Assembly: GCF_032452875.1 (NCBI RefSeq)
Contig: NC_083870.1
Location: 620,001-684,000, forward strand
Direction: 5' to 3'
DNA: 64,000 nt
DNA from: Bos javanicus
Lineage: Eukaryota; Chordata; Mammalia; Artiodactyla; Bovidae
Shown: one piece after another, positions 50,628-62,779 of the stretch
Numbering within the stretch: the first letter of the stretch is position 1
How the letters are laid out: each line of letters opens with the position of its first letter
The notes under the pieces: generated by a model
What the model was told of the DNA's origin: nothing
The model's database searches: none
The model's input: the letters and a program-made list of their open reading frames with translations, nothing else
Program-made: the position numbers and the translations under genes

Positions 50628-51409
50628 CTGAAACAAAAATGAGATTTTTAACTTAAAAGTAAGCAGCAGAAAACTGCACAGCAATGTCATGATCATCTCT
50701 AAGCTTAAGAAACAAATGTATAATGGTGGGGAATAGAAATAAGTACTGTGGAGTATTTCCCAAGCAGTGAGTAAGCAAGGCCGTGTGCTTAAGATATGTT
50801 ATTTCAGGCAAGCATTTAGCAACTTTGAGAATGAGTTGAGAAAATGTTCTTCTACTTCCATGCATATACTTTTTATCAAATTCATTTAGCACAGGCACAA
50901 AGTGCAAGGTAGATAAAACAGAAACAGAGTATCTCCCTCACCACAAGAAAGACTCCTTGTCTTTCTCAAACCCTCTTTCCAGCTCCTTAAGATGGCTTTA
51001 TTTTGGACTGGAGGATTCAAAGCATGAAATGAGATGCTCACTACACTTAGCTAGATGTTATCTTGAGTTGAAAAAGGAACTCAAAGACATAAGACAAGGA
51101 AAACGGTTTATGAGAAATATTTAATGAAGTAATTACCATTACAGAAACATAGTAACTTTTAAAAACTCTATGGTATGTGGTGAATATTAAAACTGCACTG
51201 TGAAGCCTTTGGTTTCTTTAGGTGCCTGGTGAGAAAAGGAAAAGAAAGGCAATGAAAAGGCTTACACTTTGGGCATCATGCTTTCTACCTTGGCTTCAAA
51301 CAGAATGTTTTATTTTTACCCTTTGGATACACTGAGTTTCTATGTAAAAGAATTTGTCTTATAAATAAATGGGTTCTACTGTTTGAAAAACACTCGTATA
51401 AAGTAAGGC

Positions 51410-51530
51410 AGCATGATGAAATGGAAAAAGCACCAGTCTAGAATTAGTCAGTGTTGATTCCAACTCTGGTTTTGACAATAACTTAGCTGTATGACAGAGG
51501 ACAAGTCAATTTTTTAGGTCTAACACTCTC
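51410..51530 (+). repeat. MIR-like piece
   Basis: gatgaaatggaaaaagcacc, gattccaactctggttttga caataactta gctgtatgac match MIR, diverged. Confidence 0.55.
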
Positions 51531-52064
51531 CTTTCTTCCTGGTCATTCTAGGATCTGGTAACTAAGAAAGGCATGAGGAAACAGAAGGAGGTGGCTACTA
51601 TTACTGGCTGGGGTTCCAGTGTCCTAGTAGAGCTACAGGAAAGAGAAAATGTGGACAGCAAGCATACATAGCTCTCCACTAAACGTAAGAATAAGTCCTA
51701 GTTTCTAACAGCCTATGCTCCAGTTCTTAGCAAATGTTGTTCATAAAAACTCTGCACTTTTTTATAATGAAGCATTATTCTCCCAACAGTAAGTATTTTG
51801 ATTTATGAGTGACCATAACTCAATAACTAAGTTTTCTAATATATCCTTGATTCTTAGCAATTTTATACCACTTGACTGCTTGTACACTGAAAACTGAACC
51901 CCGCTACCAGGACTACTAGTATCAATTTCAAACTGTCTACCTTCTGAGGTAACCAGTTTGGTCATAAATTTTTATACTACTAGATTTTCATAAAGCATGA
52001 TCATCATTTAAATAATAGTATGCTTATCACTGCTTCATTAGAATATTCAGCTCAACAAATCTGT

Positions 52065-52274
52065 TGCTGTTGTTTAGTCACTAAGTTGTGTCCAACTCTT
52101 TTGTGATCCCATAGACTGTAGTCCACCAGGCTCCTCTGCCCATGGGATTCTCCAGGCAAGAATAGTGGAGTGGGTTGCCATTTCCTTCTCCAGGGGATCT
52201 TTCTGACCCAGGAATCAAACCCACATCTCCTGCAATGGCAGGCATTCTTTACCTCTGAACCACCAGGGAAGCGC
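52065..52274 (-). mobile_element. Bov-tA SINE with 12-bp target duplication
   Basis: Reverse orientation: Bov-A body (caggcaagaatagtggagtg), tRNA half (aatcaaacccacatctcctg .. ccaccagggaagc). Flanked by caacaaatctgt at 52053-52064 and 52275-52286. Confidence 0.92.
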
Positions 52275-53141
52275 CAACAAATCTGTACTAAACAAAGAAG
52301 AAAATGGAATGATGATAATTTAATTGGTTCCCTAATCTAGTCATGCTTTACTTTCTTTTATAAGACTTCTCAAATATCAATTTCTGAGTTAGATACAATG
52401 AAGAGTAGATGAGTTGATCTTTGGAAAAAAACAAAATTATATTCTTTAAGAAAAACAAAAAAAGTGAGTCAGTGAAATAAATATTGGAAAATCTTCCTAG
52501 AAAGCCTGTTATGAAAAATAGTTTATCGTTATACATTCTATTATACTCTTCTTAAGAACCTGAGAACAACCTTCCATGCAATCTTTTTTCAAATATTTAA
52601 TTTTTCACAAATCTTATGGAATGCACAAATCTTATGAAATAAAGTGCATCTTATGCAAGTTTTTAAATAAAACACATTGAGAAAGGATCTACAATGCTGT
52701 CATCTCAAAGAATTGTATATTTTCAAACTCTTGAAGTATTTAATTAATGAAGCTTAGGTTAAGGCAGAAAGATAATGTTAAACTAAAAGGTCTTCCTTCT
52801 GGGTTTTACAGTCTGTCCAGATGTTATATGTATCTGGGGAATAATCTTTCTTCACATGTTGAAGACCAATTTTTAAGAAGAAATCCTTCTTGATCATTGC
52901 TTCCATTCTATTTTTAATTTGGGGTACTACGCAACTGTTTTTGAAAGGATTATCTTCCTGTTACATAAACATTTGAAGTAACATGTTTCTGTATCACTAG
53001 ATATTCATAATTATAATACCTGTAACTTCTAACTTACAGAAATACTTCCAATATTAATATAATAATCATCAGAATATCTAATATTTTTAAAAAATAAGTA
53101 TTAATTCAATGCTGATTGCTTCAGTGTTTGCATACTCTACT

Positions 53142-53167
53142 CACAGAGAGTTTGCATACTCTCTGTG
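53142..53167. repeat. 10-bp-stem hairpin in a local duplication
   Basis: cacagagagt and actctctgtg are exact reverse complements with a 6-base loop ttgcat. The phrase gtttgcatactct also occurs twice (53127 and 53150). Confidence 0.85.
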
Positions 53168-53462
53168 AAATATCATCTAGAAAGCACTATCACAAAATAA
53201 ATTTTGACTATATGGTCCCATGATAATTTATTACAAAATGTAGGACAGTTGGTCAGCTTATTGCCAGTCTCTTAAATTATTATTATTTTTAAAGTAGAGA
53301 CAAACTTTAAGCAAAAGCTCCTTCAGTCTAAGCCAAGGTGTTTCATGCCTAATTACTATATATCTCCAAACTTTTCGTGTTCTAGTTTTGAGAAAATTCT
53401 TTAGCCCCTTGACATTCAAATTCTGTAGGAAAAAATAAAGAATTATAATTTAAATAACAAAG

Positions 53463-53672
53463 ATTCTAGTCAGACTCCCTGGGTTCAAATCTGGCTTTTC
53501 TACTCAGTAATATTGTAATCATGGGCAAGTTATTTAACGTCTGTAGTCTCAGTTTCTCCATCTGTAGAATGGGGATAATTTTGATATCTACCACATACTG
53601 TTCTTGTGAGGATTTAATGAGATAACCTATGTAAACTACTTCAATAGCACATAGGAAAGGGTCAACTAATGT
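53463..53672 (+). repeat. MIR SINE
   Basis: tcagactccctgggttcaaa tctggctttt, aatcatgggcaagttattta, cagtttctccatctgtagaa tgggga and gaggatttaatgagataacc in MIR order; well preserved. Confidence 0.8.
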
Positions 53673-54170
53673 TATTACTTGCTTGTTTTTCTCAAACATA
53701 GTGCTGAATGAAAAATAATAATTAAAAGAAAAAGAAAAGAAAAATGATGATAGGAAGCTGTTCTGAAAAACATGGAGCACAGTCCCATGTTTAAAGTTCT
53801 AAGTTACCCATCACTGTGTTGCTTAGGACCCTATCATTTAAAGTCGTTGAAAAGTACTTGCAGAACTAAGTCAACATCACATCTGATTTACTAAACGCTC
53901 ATGTTATAAACACTAACATGGTGGGTCAAATGCATCCACTTGAGAAGTGCGACCTGTAACTGACATCATGGACACTGTGGGGAACTGGATATTGTACAGA
54001 AGACTGTTTTCAGAGGACTGGGTAAATGCTGATTTTTTCCAATATGGCTCAGTTTTGAAAAGCCCTTTAAAATATTCACCAATGTTTCATACCCTTTACG
54101 GGGTATAAAAATTACTTTTTTCTTTTCCAATTGGCAAAACCGTGCCATAAAGTGAAAAAACAGTTCCTAC

Positions 54171-54295
54171 CTGACACCCTCTCTAGGCTGGCTCCATGCT
54201 CCAGTGGGGCTCTGTGGTGGTTGGGCCAGTACCAGCAGACTCCACAGGGTGTTGTCACTCTGAGCAGGAGCCAGCAACCCATGACTTCAGGGGAC
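54171..54295 (-). other. Exon-like GC-rich island (possible poison exon)
   Basis: On the minus strand a T-rich acceptor (tttttttccatttcag) is followed by 125 bp of GC-rich sequence and a good donor (GTGTCAG|GTAGGA). It lies between the two DCAF6 cassette exons in an otherwise AT-rich intron. One frame is fully open (SPEVMGCWLLLRVTTPCGVC ..), but it is not the frame supplied by the 171-bp exon (phase 1). In that frame a TGA appears after 13 full codons, and 125 is not a multiple of three. Either an unproductive (NMD-type) exon or a chance or repeat-derived pseudo-exon. Confidence 0.4.
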
Positions 54296-54599
54296 CTGAA
54301 ATGGAAAAAAAGAGTTGGGTTTAAAATCAGCCATATGCTGAATGCCTCTGCCACAGCTGTTTATGGCATTCATCTGAAAAACATACATACAGCTCATTCA
54401 AAACCCTGAATACTATCAACCTTTGTTGATATCCTCAACAATATGAGGATATCTTTAGGTATTAATAGTAAGTTAAAGTTACTATAATTAAGATAGTCCA
54501 ATATTATGTGTACTTTTCTATTCTGGAGTATAAAAACTTTATACAGTGTTCTCTATCCCATCCTTGTGCCACGCTAACTAAATAAGTCAATAATTGGGA

Positions 54600-54690
54600 A
54601 ACTGAGGCATAAAGCAGCCAAATGACCTGCCCAAGGTCATTTTTCATAAGGCCAGGAATAAGAACTCAGCCAGTCTAACACCTAGACAAG
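54600..54690 (-). repeat. MIR-like piece
   Basis: aactgaggcataaagcagcc, gacctgcccaaggtcatttt and aactcagccagtctaacacc resemble reverse MIR. Confidence 0.5.
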
Positions 54691-55094
54691 TGATCTGATG
54701 AAAGGAAATTCATCTCTTTATGATTAAAAAAAAAAAAAATCACTGAAAGATTAGAAACGAGTTGTGACGTACTTCCTACAAGTCTAAAAAAAGTGCACTT
54801 TTTTAAAACTAAAAATGTGAATATTTTATAGAAATATATACTAATTTTGAAAAAGTATTAGAAATTAGCTATGAATAATTATCATTTACAGGTGTCAAAA
54901 ATTGTTTTAGAGCAGTGGTTTTTGAATTGTGCTTCTGAGAGCAGAGGTGGCTTGGGGGTGGCAAGAGGGACAAGGAATTAAGCTGTCATTTCTCAACACT
55001 CTTCTTTATGTTCAATCTCAACAGTGTCATTTATGTATTTTATATTAGAACTTCCCCATGAAATTCTAATTTCACAGCTGAAAAAATGGGAGGG

Positions 55095-55231
55095 GGAGAA
55101 TTGTTTAAAATGTATATTAACATCTATCTTATACAGCTCATTTTAAATACTGCTTGGTGCCTTGGAGAACTGTTTAAAACATATGTTACAATCTATCTTA
55201 TACAGCTCATTTTACTGTATGATGCCTTTGA
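55095..55231 (+). repeat. Tandem duplication, about 69 bp x 2
   Basis: Unit 1 (55095-55163) and unit 2 (55164-55231) share ggaga-ctgtttaaaa and the long identical core atctatcttatacagctcat ttta, ending in gatgcctt/ggtgcctt. Roughly four-fifths identical by eye. Confidence 0.85.
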
Positions 55232-56722
55232 ATGGTGTTTTAGTCTTCAATTGCCAAGAAATATTGGCATCAGACATGTTCTCATTTGATCCCATTAAAA
55301 TGTAGACTCTATAAAATGGCTTGAGGGTTTGATGCCATTTTCCTACAGAAATTAAGTATTAGGTAGCTTCATCTAACACTTAGCCTGTCACAAAATATTC
55401 TCATGAGTCCTATACTTTGAAAAGAGAATAAAATATTTACCAGACAATGTAGTCACTCAGAAATTCTGCATGTGTTAAAATTTCTTGGTTTCCAAAATTA
55501 CATTAATGTCTCCTTTGAATATCTTATACCTAAAAGGCTTAAACAGGTGAGATGATGATAGAAATATAATTTACTGATAGTATCATCATTTGCTGACACT
55601 ATGAGGATATCAAGACATAATGGGAAAATGTTTTATGAGAACTGAGCATTCTTCTATTGTTAAAAAGTTAAAATATAGAATGCTAATTTTCTGCAAACTA
55701 TATTCATGATTTTAGTAGTAATATCTAGTATGAGTGAATGGATCAATTAATGCCCATTATATACACACACAAAATTATATTCATACATTGTGAAATGTAG
55801 GAAAATGTTTTATGAATTGTTGTTCAAATACAACCAATCTTCCTGCTGAATTTCATAAATTTAATTTCTACTCTGTATTTCTATAATTTGGATGTTCCAA
55901 AATGAAGAATTTTACATTAAGTCAACTCATCTTTCCTCCTTTTCAAGATTTACTAAATGGACAAGATATTCTTTGTAACAAACTAACAATACATTATTAG
56001 CTCTTCTTAAAGTTTTTAGTTACCAGTGTTCCTGACATGTGAAGAAAGAGTAAGATAAAAGCAACGCTAGCAAATGAACCTAGGGCATGTTACAGGTTAG
56101 GTTACTAGTGGTCTTATATGAATGCCATGTCAAAAAGCATATGGCATAGATGTACACAATCCATCTCACACTGTAAGGGAAGACAGCAAGCATACACTGA
56201 ATAGCAGCACCAAGGGCTTCTAATGTTGGTCCATGTGGCAGCCTCAGGGACCCAAGCAAGTTGTTCAATAACAAAAAATAAGATTAATGTGTTTCTCAGC
56301 TTCAAAACTGGCAAGGTGTCTAACTCAACACTGGTTTTTTAAAAATTACCACAGTATGTACCGGTTATCAAACCAGTTATTATTTAATAAGAATGATGCC
56401 AAGAGTGGGGAAAACAGCATCTTATTTCACAAAAAACATATAACCACCCTAAAGCTTTTTGATTCTAAAAAGAACTGGCTTCAATTTAAATTGATGAACT
56501 AGATATAAAGACTCAATGTCAATATTTTCCTAATGTCCACAGTGTACATTTCTCTACCAATAATGAGACAGTTTTGTTTTATACTCAACTTCACTCTAAT
56601 ACTTGGTTTGTTATCTGCTAAATTTCACTATTCTAAAAATATTTATATATGTAGAGACATTTTCTCTTCCTTATTGCTTTATAAGTTGTATATTTTTACT
56701 TTTAAAACCCCTATGCTAAGCA

Positions 56723-56930
56723 TGTGTGTGTGCTCAGTCATGTCCCTCCCACTCTGTAACCCCATGGACTGCAGCCCACCAGGCTCCTCTGTTCATGAGA
56801 TTTCCCAGGCAAGAATACTGGAGTGGGCTGCCATTTCCCTCTCCAGGGGATTTTCCTGACCCAGGGATCAAACCCATGTCTCTGGCATTGGCAGCTGTGT
56901 TCTTTACCACTGAGCCAACAGGGAAGCCCT
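56723..56930 (-). mobile_element. Bov-tA SINE
   Basis: Reverse orientation: gtgctcagtcatgtccctcc, caggcaagaatactggagtg, gatcaaacccatgtctctgg .. gagccaacagggaagcc. A near repeat (ctatgcta / ctgtgcta) flanks it. Confidence 0.88.
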
Positions 56931-58193
56931 GTGCTATACAGCACAAAATCACAGCAAAATGTCTTAATACTAAATGTTACAACTATAATCTATTCAAACT
57001 TTCTTATTAATGTATGGGGAAAAATTGCTCTATGGTTAAAAAAAAATGAGAAAGAGAAAAATATCTTTGCTTCACTGATATTCTATTTATATAACAGCAA
57101 GTTAAAAATCAGGTCCAAAATTTATTCCAAACATCACATCTATATTGCAGTTATTTAAATCTATTTTATTTCACCATGGTATTGTATAATATGCTTTTGT
57201 TACCACAGCACTTAGTGGAAATAGATACTTATTTATAAAGAAGAGGTATCCAGTTCTAACAATATACAGATTAATTCCAAGTAATTTAGTCAGAGTTCTC
57301 AAAGTAATTAACTCCCAACTCATCACTCCTTAGAGTGGCAAAATAAAGTATGTCAAAGTAGTAAATTTCATTAGTATGACAGCACCTACTATAGTAACTA
57401 TAGTATAGGATGTGTATTTATTATCTTTCTTGAAAGAATTAAGTTGACAAATTATTTTATGCTGTGTCTTTCACTAATTCTTTCAAGCGATGTTTACTGA
57501 GCATCATAAGCTTTTTGGCTGTTAAAAAAAAGTGAGCCACTAAAATACTCAATGAAAAAGAGAGTGGCACAGATTATTACTATCTTATCAGAGTTTTATA
57601 TATTAAGAACAGGAACATGAAACCAGAGTATTTTTCCTGTCCCACATATGAGAAAGTTGATTATGCGTAGGAGGACTATGAAAGCAAATATTGAAAATTT
57701 TCAAATGATTACAGAAGCAGAGTATTGGCCAAAATCTAGCATTACTATGTTTATGTGGTAACAGAAGTACTGGTTAATTCTCAAAGCAAAAAAAAAAAAA
57801 AAAGAGGAGGAGCTAGGAGCCATAAGCACAGATACCATTTTAACATACAGGAAATATCAATAGAAATATCAATGCAGGCTCCAAATTCACTAGATTATTA
57901 GATGGGGTAGCTCATTAACTGTAGAAGTAATAAATATTTGCCCTTCTCTAAAATTACAAATAAAACAAGAGATTATCTTATATTTGCCTTGCTAGCAAGT
58001 GCTGTTGGCAATCTGTCCTTCTAGACACATGATGATAAATTTCACCATACACTAGAAATGAAGGGAAAAGCTTCAGGCACATCAGCTTTCTTTGGAAGGG
58101 GAAAAGAGAAGCATCTTATACACAGCAGCAGGGTTAAAAACAAACAAACAAAAAAACTCTACCAGCTGCTTAAGGACACTTGATATTAATAAC

Positions 58194-58364
58194 CTGAAGT
58201 CTGAGGGTCCTGTGAAGAGCCCTCATGAGAAGACTGATCAGAAGTGGAAGGCTGTTGCTGGGTACGCGCAGCTAGCTCCTGCTGCCTCTGCTGCTCAGCC
58301 CTCTTAAGCCTCAGTTGTTGCAGGCGCTTACGGAGCAAAGCTATCTCAGGCCCCCTTAGAAATT
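58194..58364 (-). CDS. DCAF6: DCAF6 cassette exon, Gln/Arg-rich coiled-coil-like segment
   Basis: This 171-bp exon encodes 57 residues. It opens with EFLRGPEIALLRKRLQQLRL, continues with a run rich in R, K, Q and E that looks like a short coiled coil, and ends in a Ser/Gln/Asp-rich tail (STSDQSSHEGSSQDP). The acceptor follows a pyrimidine-rich tract (ttttcctatctgtatcag). The donor is TCAG|GTTATT, which departs from consensus after position +2. The exon enters and leaves in phase 1 and is a multiple of three, so it can be skipped without shifting frame; the shorter mammalian isoforms lack this segment. Its upstream partner exon is beyond the right end of the window. Role of the segment: probably a protein-contact surface (inference). 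Confidence 0.93.
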
Positions 58365-59089
58365 CTGATACAGATAGGAAAAGAAAGATGAAAAGATAGT
58401 AATAAAACAGAAAATAGTAAGAATACAATTATACTTTAAAGAGAGAAGGGTATAAATAAAACACATCTCACAGAGGAATACTAAAAGCAAACTACTCATA
58501 AAAAATTACTGATCATTAAATTATGATAAACTACAGACACTTATATACCCAAATGTTTCTGTTTAACTACAATGAATTAAGACAGAGTTCTCTAAGAATA
58601 TTTATGTAATTATACAGAGTGTAAGTAAAATCTTTCATAACAAAACATTTAAAAGTGAACATTCCTTTCCTAATTGCATCTCCTTTTACAACAATTAGAA
58701 AATATCAGTTATCTCATTTAACCTATATACAAAAACTACAAATTTCAATCAGATAATAATTAAGATTATGAAAAAGTTAATACATTTGGAAACAATCCTT
58801 GAAATTTATTAGTAGAGAGACCTTTAAAAAGTAAAAGCTACATATTTTTCAGCTAAAATGTTTCTTTTTATGTGAGAATTATCATTTGCTTTTTCTTTTA
58901 AGATGAATAATATTTACATAATCTTTAACATTTTCTTACACTTCATCTGAAGCAGTGGCCATAGATAAAAAATAGTATAACACGAAATTGTGCAGAGAAT
59001 GCTGAGTACCTAACTACAAGGCATTGTTTTAGGTTCTTGGGATAAGTAAAAATTGAAAAAAAAAACAGTCCCTACTGGTGTGTTCTGAG

Positions 59090-59430
59090 AAAAAAACATA
59101 CAACAATGTATTTGTATGTGTTTCTATGTGTCAAGTGGGGATAAGTGCCATGAAGTAAACTGGGCAGGGTAAGACAGGGGTGACGAAGATAGAGGGGGAA
59201 CTGGCTGCTGTTTTATATACGGTCATCACGGAAGGACTCTTCTCCTAAGATGACTTTTCAGTAAAGACCTCAAGGATGTAAGGGAGTGACCCACACAGGT
59301 ATCTGGAAGAAAACTGTTCCAGGCAAAGAAAAAAGTACAAATGCTCAGAAGGGGAAGTGTATCTGGATGTGGAATATATATATGTTACAGGTAATGGCAG
59401 AAAAACTTGCTGATAGCTTGGATGTAGAGT
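59090..59430 (-). repeat. L2-like antisense piece
   Basis: aagtgccatgaagtaaactg, aagacctcaaggatgtaagg gagtgaccca and ctgttccaggcaaagaaaaa match the order of reverse L2 sequence. Diverged. Confidence 0.45.
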
Positions 59431-59567
59431 GATCCCAATGTTTTCAGTGTAGATAACAGGAAAAATGAAGTTGCCATTTATTGTGACAGGGAAGAGCAGA
59501 GGAGGAGGAAGTAGTACTTAAGAAAACAATTAGTATCCAAATGGAGAAACCGAGTAGGGACTCACTA

Positions 59568-59645
59568 TAATATATACTGTATAAATTATATATATACAGT
59601 GTATATATATACATATATACACACACACAGTATAATATATATACT
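59568..59645. repeat. TA/CA microsatellite
   Basis: Alternating tatata and acacac runs (for example tatatatacatatatacaca) with palindromic parts. Likely length-variable. Confidence 0.85.
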
Positions 59646-59686
59646 GGTTAGAATTCACCAGTAAATCTGGATGTCAATGACAATGT

Positions 59687-59819
59687 CGGAGAAGGAAATG
59701 GCAACCCACTCCAGTGTTCTTGCCTGGAGAATCCCAAGGACAGAGGAGCCTGGTGGGCTGCCATCTATAGGGTCGTATAGAGTCAGACACAACTAACGCG
59801 ACTTAGCAGCAGAAGCAAA
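59687..59819 (+). mobile_element. Bov-A monomer SINE with target duplication
   Basis: ggagaaggaaatggcaaccc .. gactta gcagcag. Flanked by aatgacaatgt (59676-59686) and aatgacgatgt (59820-59830), differing at one base. Confidence 0.88.
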
Positions 59820-60546
59820 AATGACGATGTTACTTTCAGGCAATGAAAGAGTAAGTAAAAATAAAGAAGTCTAAGAACTAAACTGAAGGGAAGAATACTA
59901 AGAATAAGGAGAATGCAAAAAGGAGATTGGAGGAGTGAGTGAACCAATTTCTATAAGCTCAGGGATCAAAGTATTTCAAGAAGGATAAAGTTAGCAGCTG
60001 TGTCTCCTGATTCAATGAAAAAGACACTAACCAAGAACTAACCACAAAGAAAATGGCTTGACAAGAGCCATTTCAGTGAAGTCACAGAGGCCAAAACCTG
60101 ACTGGAACAGGTTCAAGACAAAAGGGAAGTAAAGAAGGAGAGGGACAAAGCATATGTACTTTTCCCAGAAGTTTTGCTGTGAATGGGGAAAAGAGAAACT
60201 GGCTGACTGTTGGTGGGAGAATAGAATCAAGGGAGGTTTGTTTTAGTTTGAGACAGACTACATATGTTTGTATACTGACGGATATATACTTAATTGGAAA
60301 GAGGCGAGAAGAAGAAGTGGGCAAATGCAGGAATGATGTCCTTGAGTAGACCAAAAGAGATGAGCTGCAGTAGATAAGAGGAGGAATTGGCTTTAGACAT
60401 TTACATAAAAATTTCATCCACTCTAATAAAGTGGATGTACTACCAAGTGTATGGGTAGAAATTAGTTGTAGATTTGATGTATGGAGTACATGGAATTTCT
60501 CTCAGTGACACAGCAAATTATATAAATTACCAAATAACTTTCAGTT

Positions 60547-61258
60547 AGTCAGTTCTGTTCAGTCACTCAGTCGGGTTCAACTCTTTGTGACCCCATGGAC
60601 TGCAGCACGTCAGGCTTCCTTCTCTATCACCAACTCCCAGAACTTGCTCAAACTCATGTCCATTGAGTCAGTGATGCCATCCAACTATCTCATCCTCTGT
60701 CATCCCCTTCTCCTCCTGCCTTCAATCTTTCCCAGCATCAAGGTCTTTTCAAATGAGTCAGTTCTTCGCATCAGGTGGCCAAAGTATTGGAGCTTCAGCT
60801 TCAAAATCAGTCCTACCAATGAACACCCAGGACTGGTCTCCTTTAGGATGGACTGGTTGAATCTTCTTGAAGTCCAAGGTACTCTCAAGAGTCTTCTTCA
60901 ACATCACAGTTCAAAAGCATCACTTCTTTGGCACTCAGCTTTCTTTATGGTCCAATTCTCACATCCATACATGACTACCGGAAAAACCACAGCTTTGACC
61001 AGACAGACCTTTGTCGGCAAAGTAATGTCTCTGCTTTTTAATGTGCTGTCTCGGTTGGTCATAGCTTTTCTTCCAAGGAGCAAAGGTCTTTTAATTTCAT
61101 GGCTGCAGTCACCATCTGCAGTGATTTTGGAGCCCAAGAAAATAAAGTCTGTCATTGTTTCCATTGTTTCCCCATCTATTTGCCATGAAGTGATGGGACT
61201 GGATCTTAGTTTTTTGAATGTTGAATTTTAAGTCAGATTTTTCACTCTTCAGCTTCTT
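60547..61258 (-). mobile_element. BovB LINE, 3' part
   Basis: Minus-strand 3' end at 60547 (cactcagtcgggttcaactc), up to about 61258 in the KVGLKLNIQK region. Encoded remnants: METMTDFIFLGSKITADGDC, LPTKVCLVKAVVFPVVMYGC, WTSRRFNQSILKETSPGCSL. Several frameshifts; 5'-truncated. Confidence 0.87.
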
Positions 61259-62404
61259 TTATATAGATTATAAGACTGCAAGTTTGGTTTATTGTTTCAG
61301 AATCAATCATGCCAGAAATACTAACCTTTGTTACCATATCCTCTATTTATAAAGGATTTTATTCAACTGGCAGTTAAGATTTCACAACTCAAGTATCATC
61401 AGTCTTTTACTGCCAGTTCCTCCTAGAAAGTTCTCCATATCACGTAGGATAGTATTCACTAACAAATAAATTGTAATGCTCAATATTATTCTATCTTCTT
61501 TTTAAGTATATACATATTCTATAGTTATTGTCAGCATAGTAGTAACACTTTTAGCAATATAAAATAAAGCATTATTATGCAGCCAGGAAGTTTGTCATTT
61601 TATACTTCACAAGAAATTACTATAAAGAGAGAGATAACGGAGACATCAAATTATGCTTAAAAAAAAAATCACAAAATATTTATCCAACTTCATGGTTGTT
61701 TCAAACCATCTCTCTTGCACTGACAAATGTTTTATGGGGATATGAGTCTCCATCCTTGACCCACAAGACAGATGATGTAGCAAATCTATTGTAGCAGGCT
61801 CTAAGTATAAGCAGCGATGTTCTATAACTTGGAAAATTAAGATTTAGTTATGATAATGTCATGAACATTAATTCAATGCTCCCAGTGCCTTTTAAAGAAG
61901 GATTTGTTTGCTTACTTACAAGGCTGGTTGTATGTTTAAAAGTTTAAAAAAAAAAAAATGAGATTAGGGAAAGAAGTCATCACAGAGCTAAATAGGAAAG
62001 GCAAATTTTGAATTAAAATTCCAAGCAGAAATGCCAGTCTGAGCAAATAGTACTGTTAGCAGTTTGAAATATTAAAGGCATGAAAGATACATATATATTA
62101 CATTCTTTTAAAAATGTGTAAACAAACATATACCATCTGTGATATGAATAAATGCTTGGAGACTTAGTATTTGCTAACATTAGCCAAAATCAAAAGTGAA
62201 TACGGCAAGTATCTTTGGGATTAATTTTAAAAACAATAACAACAACAACAAAAATTGCTCAACAATGAGCCAGGAACTGCTAATGGGAAATTTGTACTTC
62301 CATCTCCTGATAGTAACTACTAACTCTACTCTTCTTGTTTTTAAAGAATCTAGGCAAGTCTCCATAATGACAATTCCTACTGATGTAAAACAACAATAAA
62401 CTAT

Positions 62405-62622
62405 ACGTAAGCTCAGCCGATAAAGAATCCACCTGCAATGTGGGAGGAGCTGGATTTGATTCGTGGGTTGGGAAGATCCCCTGGAAGAGGTCATGGCAAC
62501 CCACTCCAGTATTCTTGCCTGGAGAATCCCATGGACAGAGGAGCCTGGCGGGCTACAAACATGCCATGGGGTCGCAAAGAGTCAGAGACGACTGAGCAAC
62601 TAAACAGAGCACAGCACAGCCC
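62405..62622 (+). mobile_element. Bov-tA SINE
   Basis: tRNA half (agctcagccgataaagaatc; gatttgattcgtgggttggg), Bov-A body (catggcaacccactccagta) and end (agtcagagacgactgagcaa ctaaac). Confidence 0.87.
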
Positions 62623-62779
62623 CGACGAAAGTCCATCTGGTTGTAACCTCCAGTCCTGCCTCTCTTCCAATATATACGTTCTGTTGTCCTGGATGCTGGA
62701 TTATTTTTACATGTAGTTTGGTGGTACTTTATCTGCTTGCTATCACTCCCAACTTGCTCCTTTGTCCAAGTGATCCTTG

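Larger units (their letters stand above)
50628..58193 (-). other. DCAF6 intron (7.6 kb) between the two cassette exons
   Basis: Contains two Bov-tA SINEs, MIR pieces, a 69-bp tandem duplication and an exon-like GC-rich island (54171-54295). 50628-51410, 52290-53140, 55235-56080 and 56940-58193 show nothing else recognisable. Confidence 0.85.

Noticed and set aside
53466..53780. 104-codon minus-strand frame
   Set aside because: Its first half is antisense MIR SINE. No protein similarity.
54905..55085. Possible hAT/MER fragment starting agagcagtggtttttgaatt
   Set aside because: Only the first 20 or so bases resemble a MER end. The remainder does not follow any family I know.
58365..62400. Search for the DCAF6 exon preceding EFLRGPE
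   Set aside because: No sequence matching the expected His/Ser-rich segment with AG/GT borders was found. It must lie to the right of the window.
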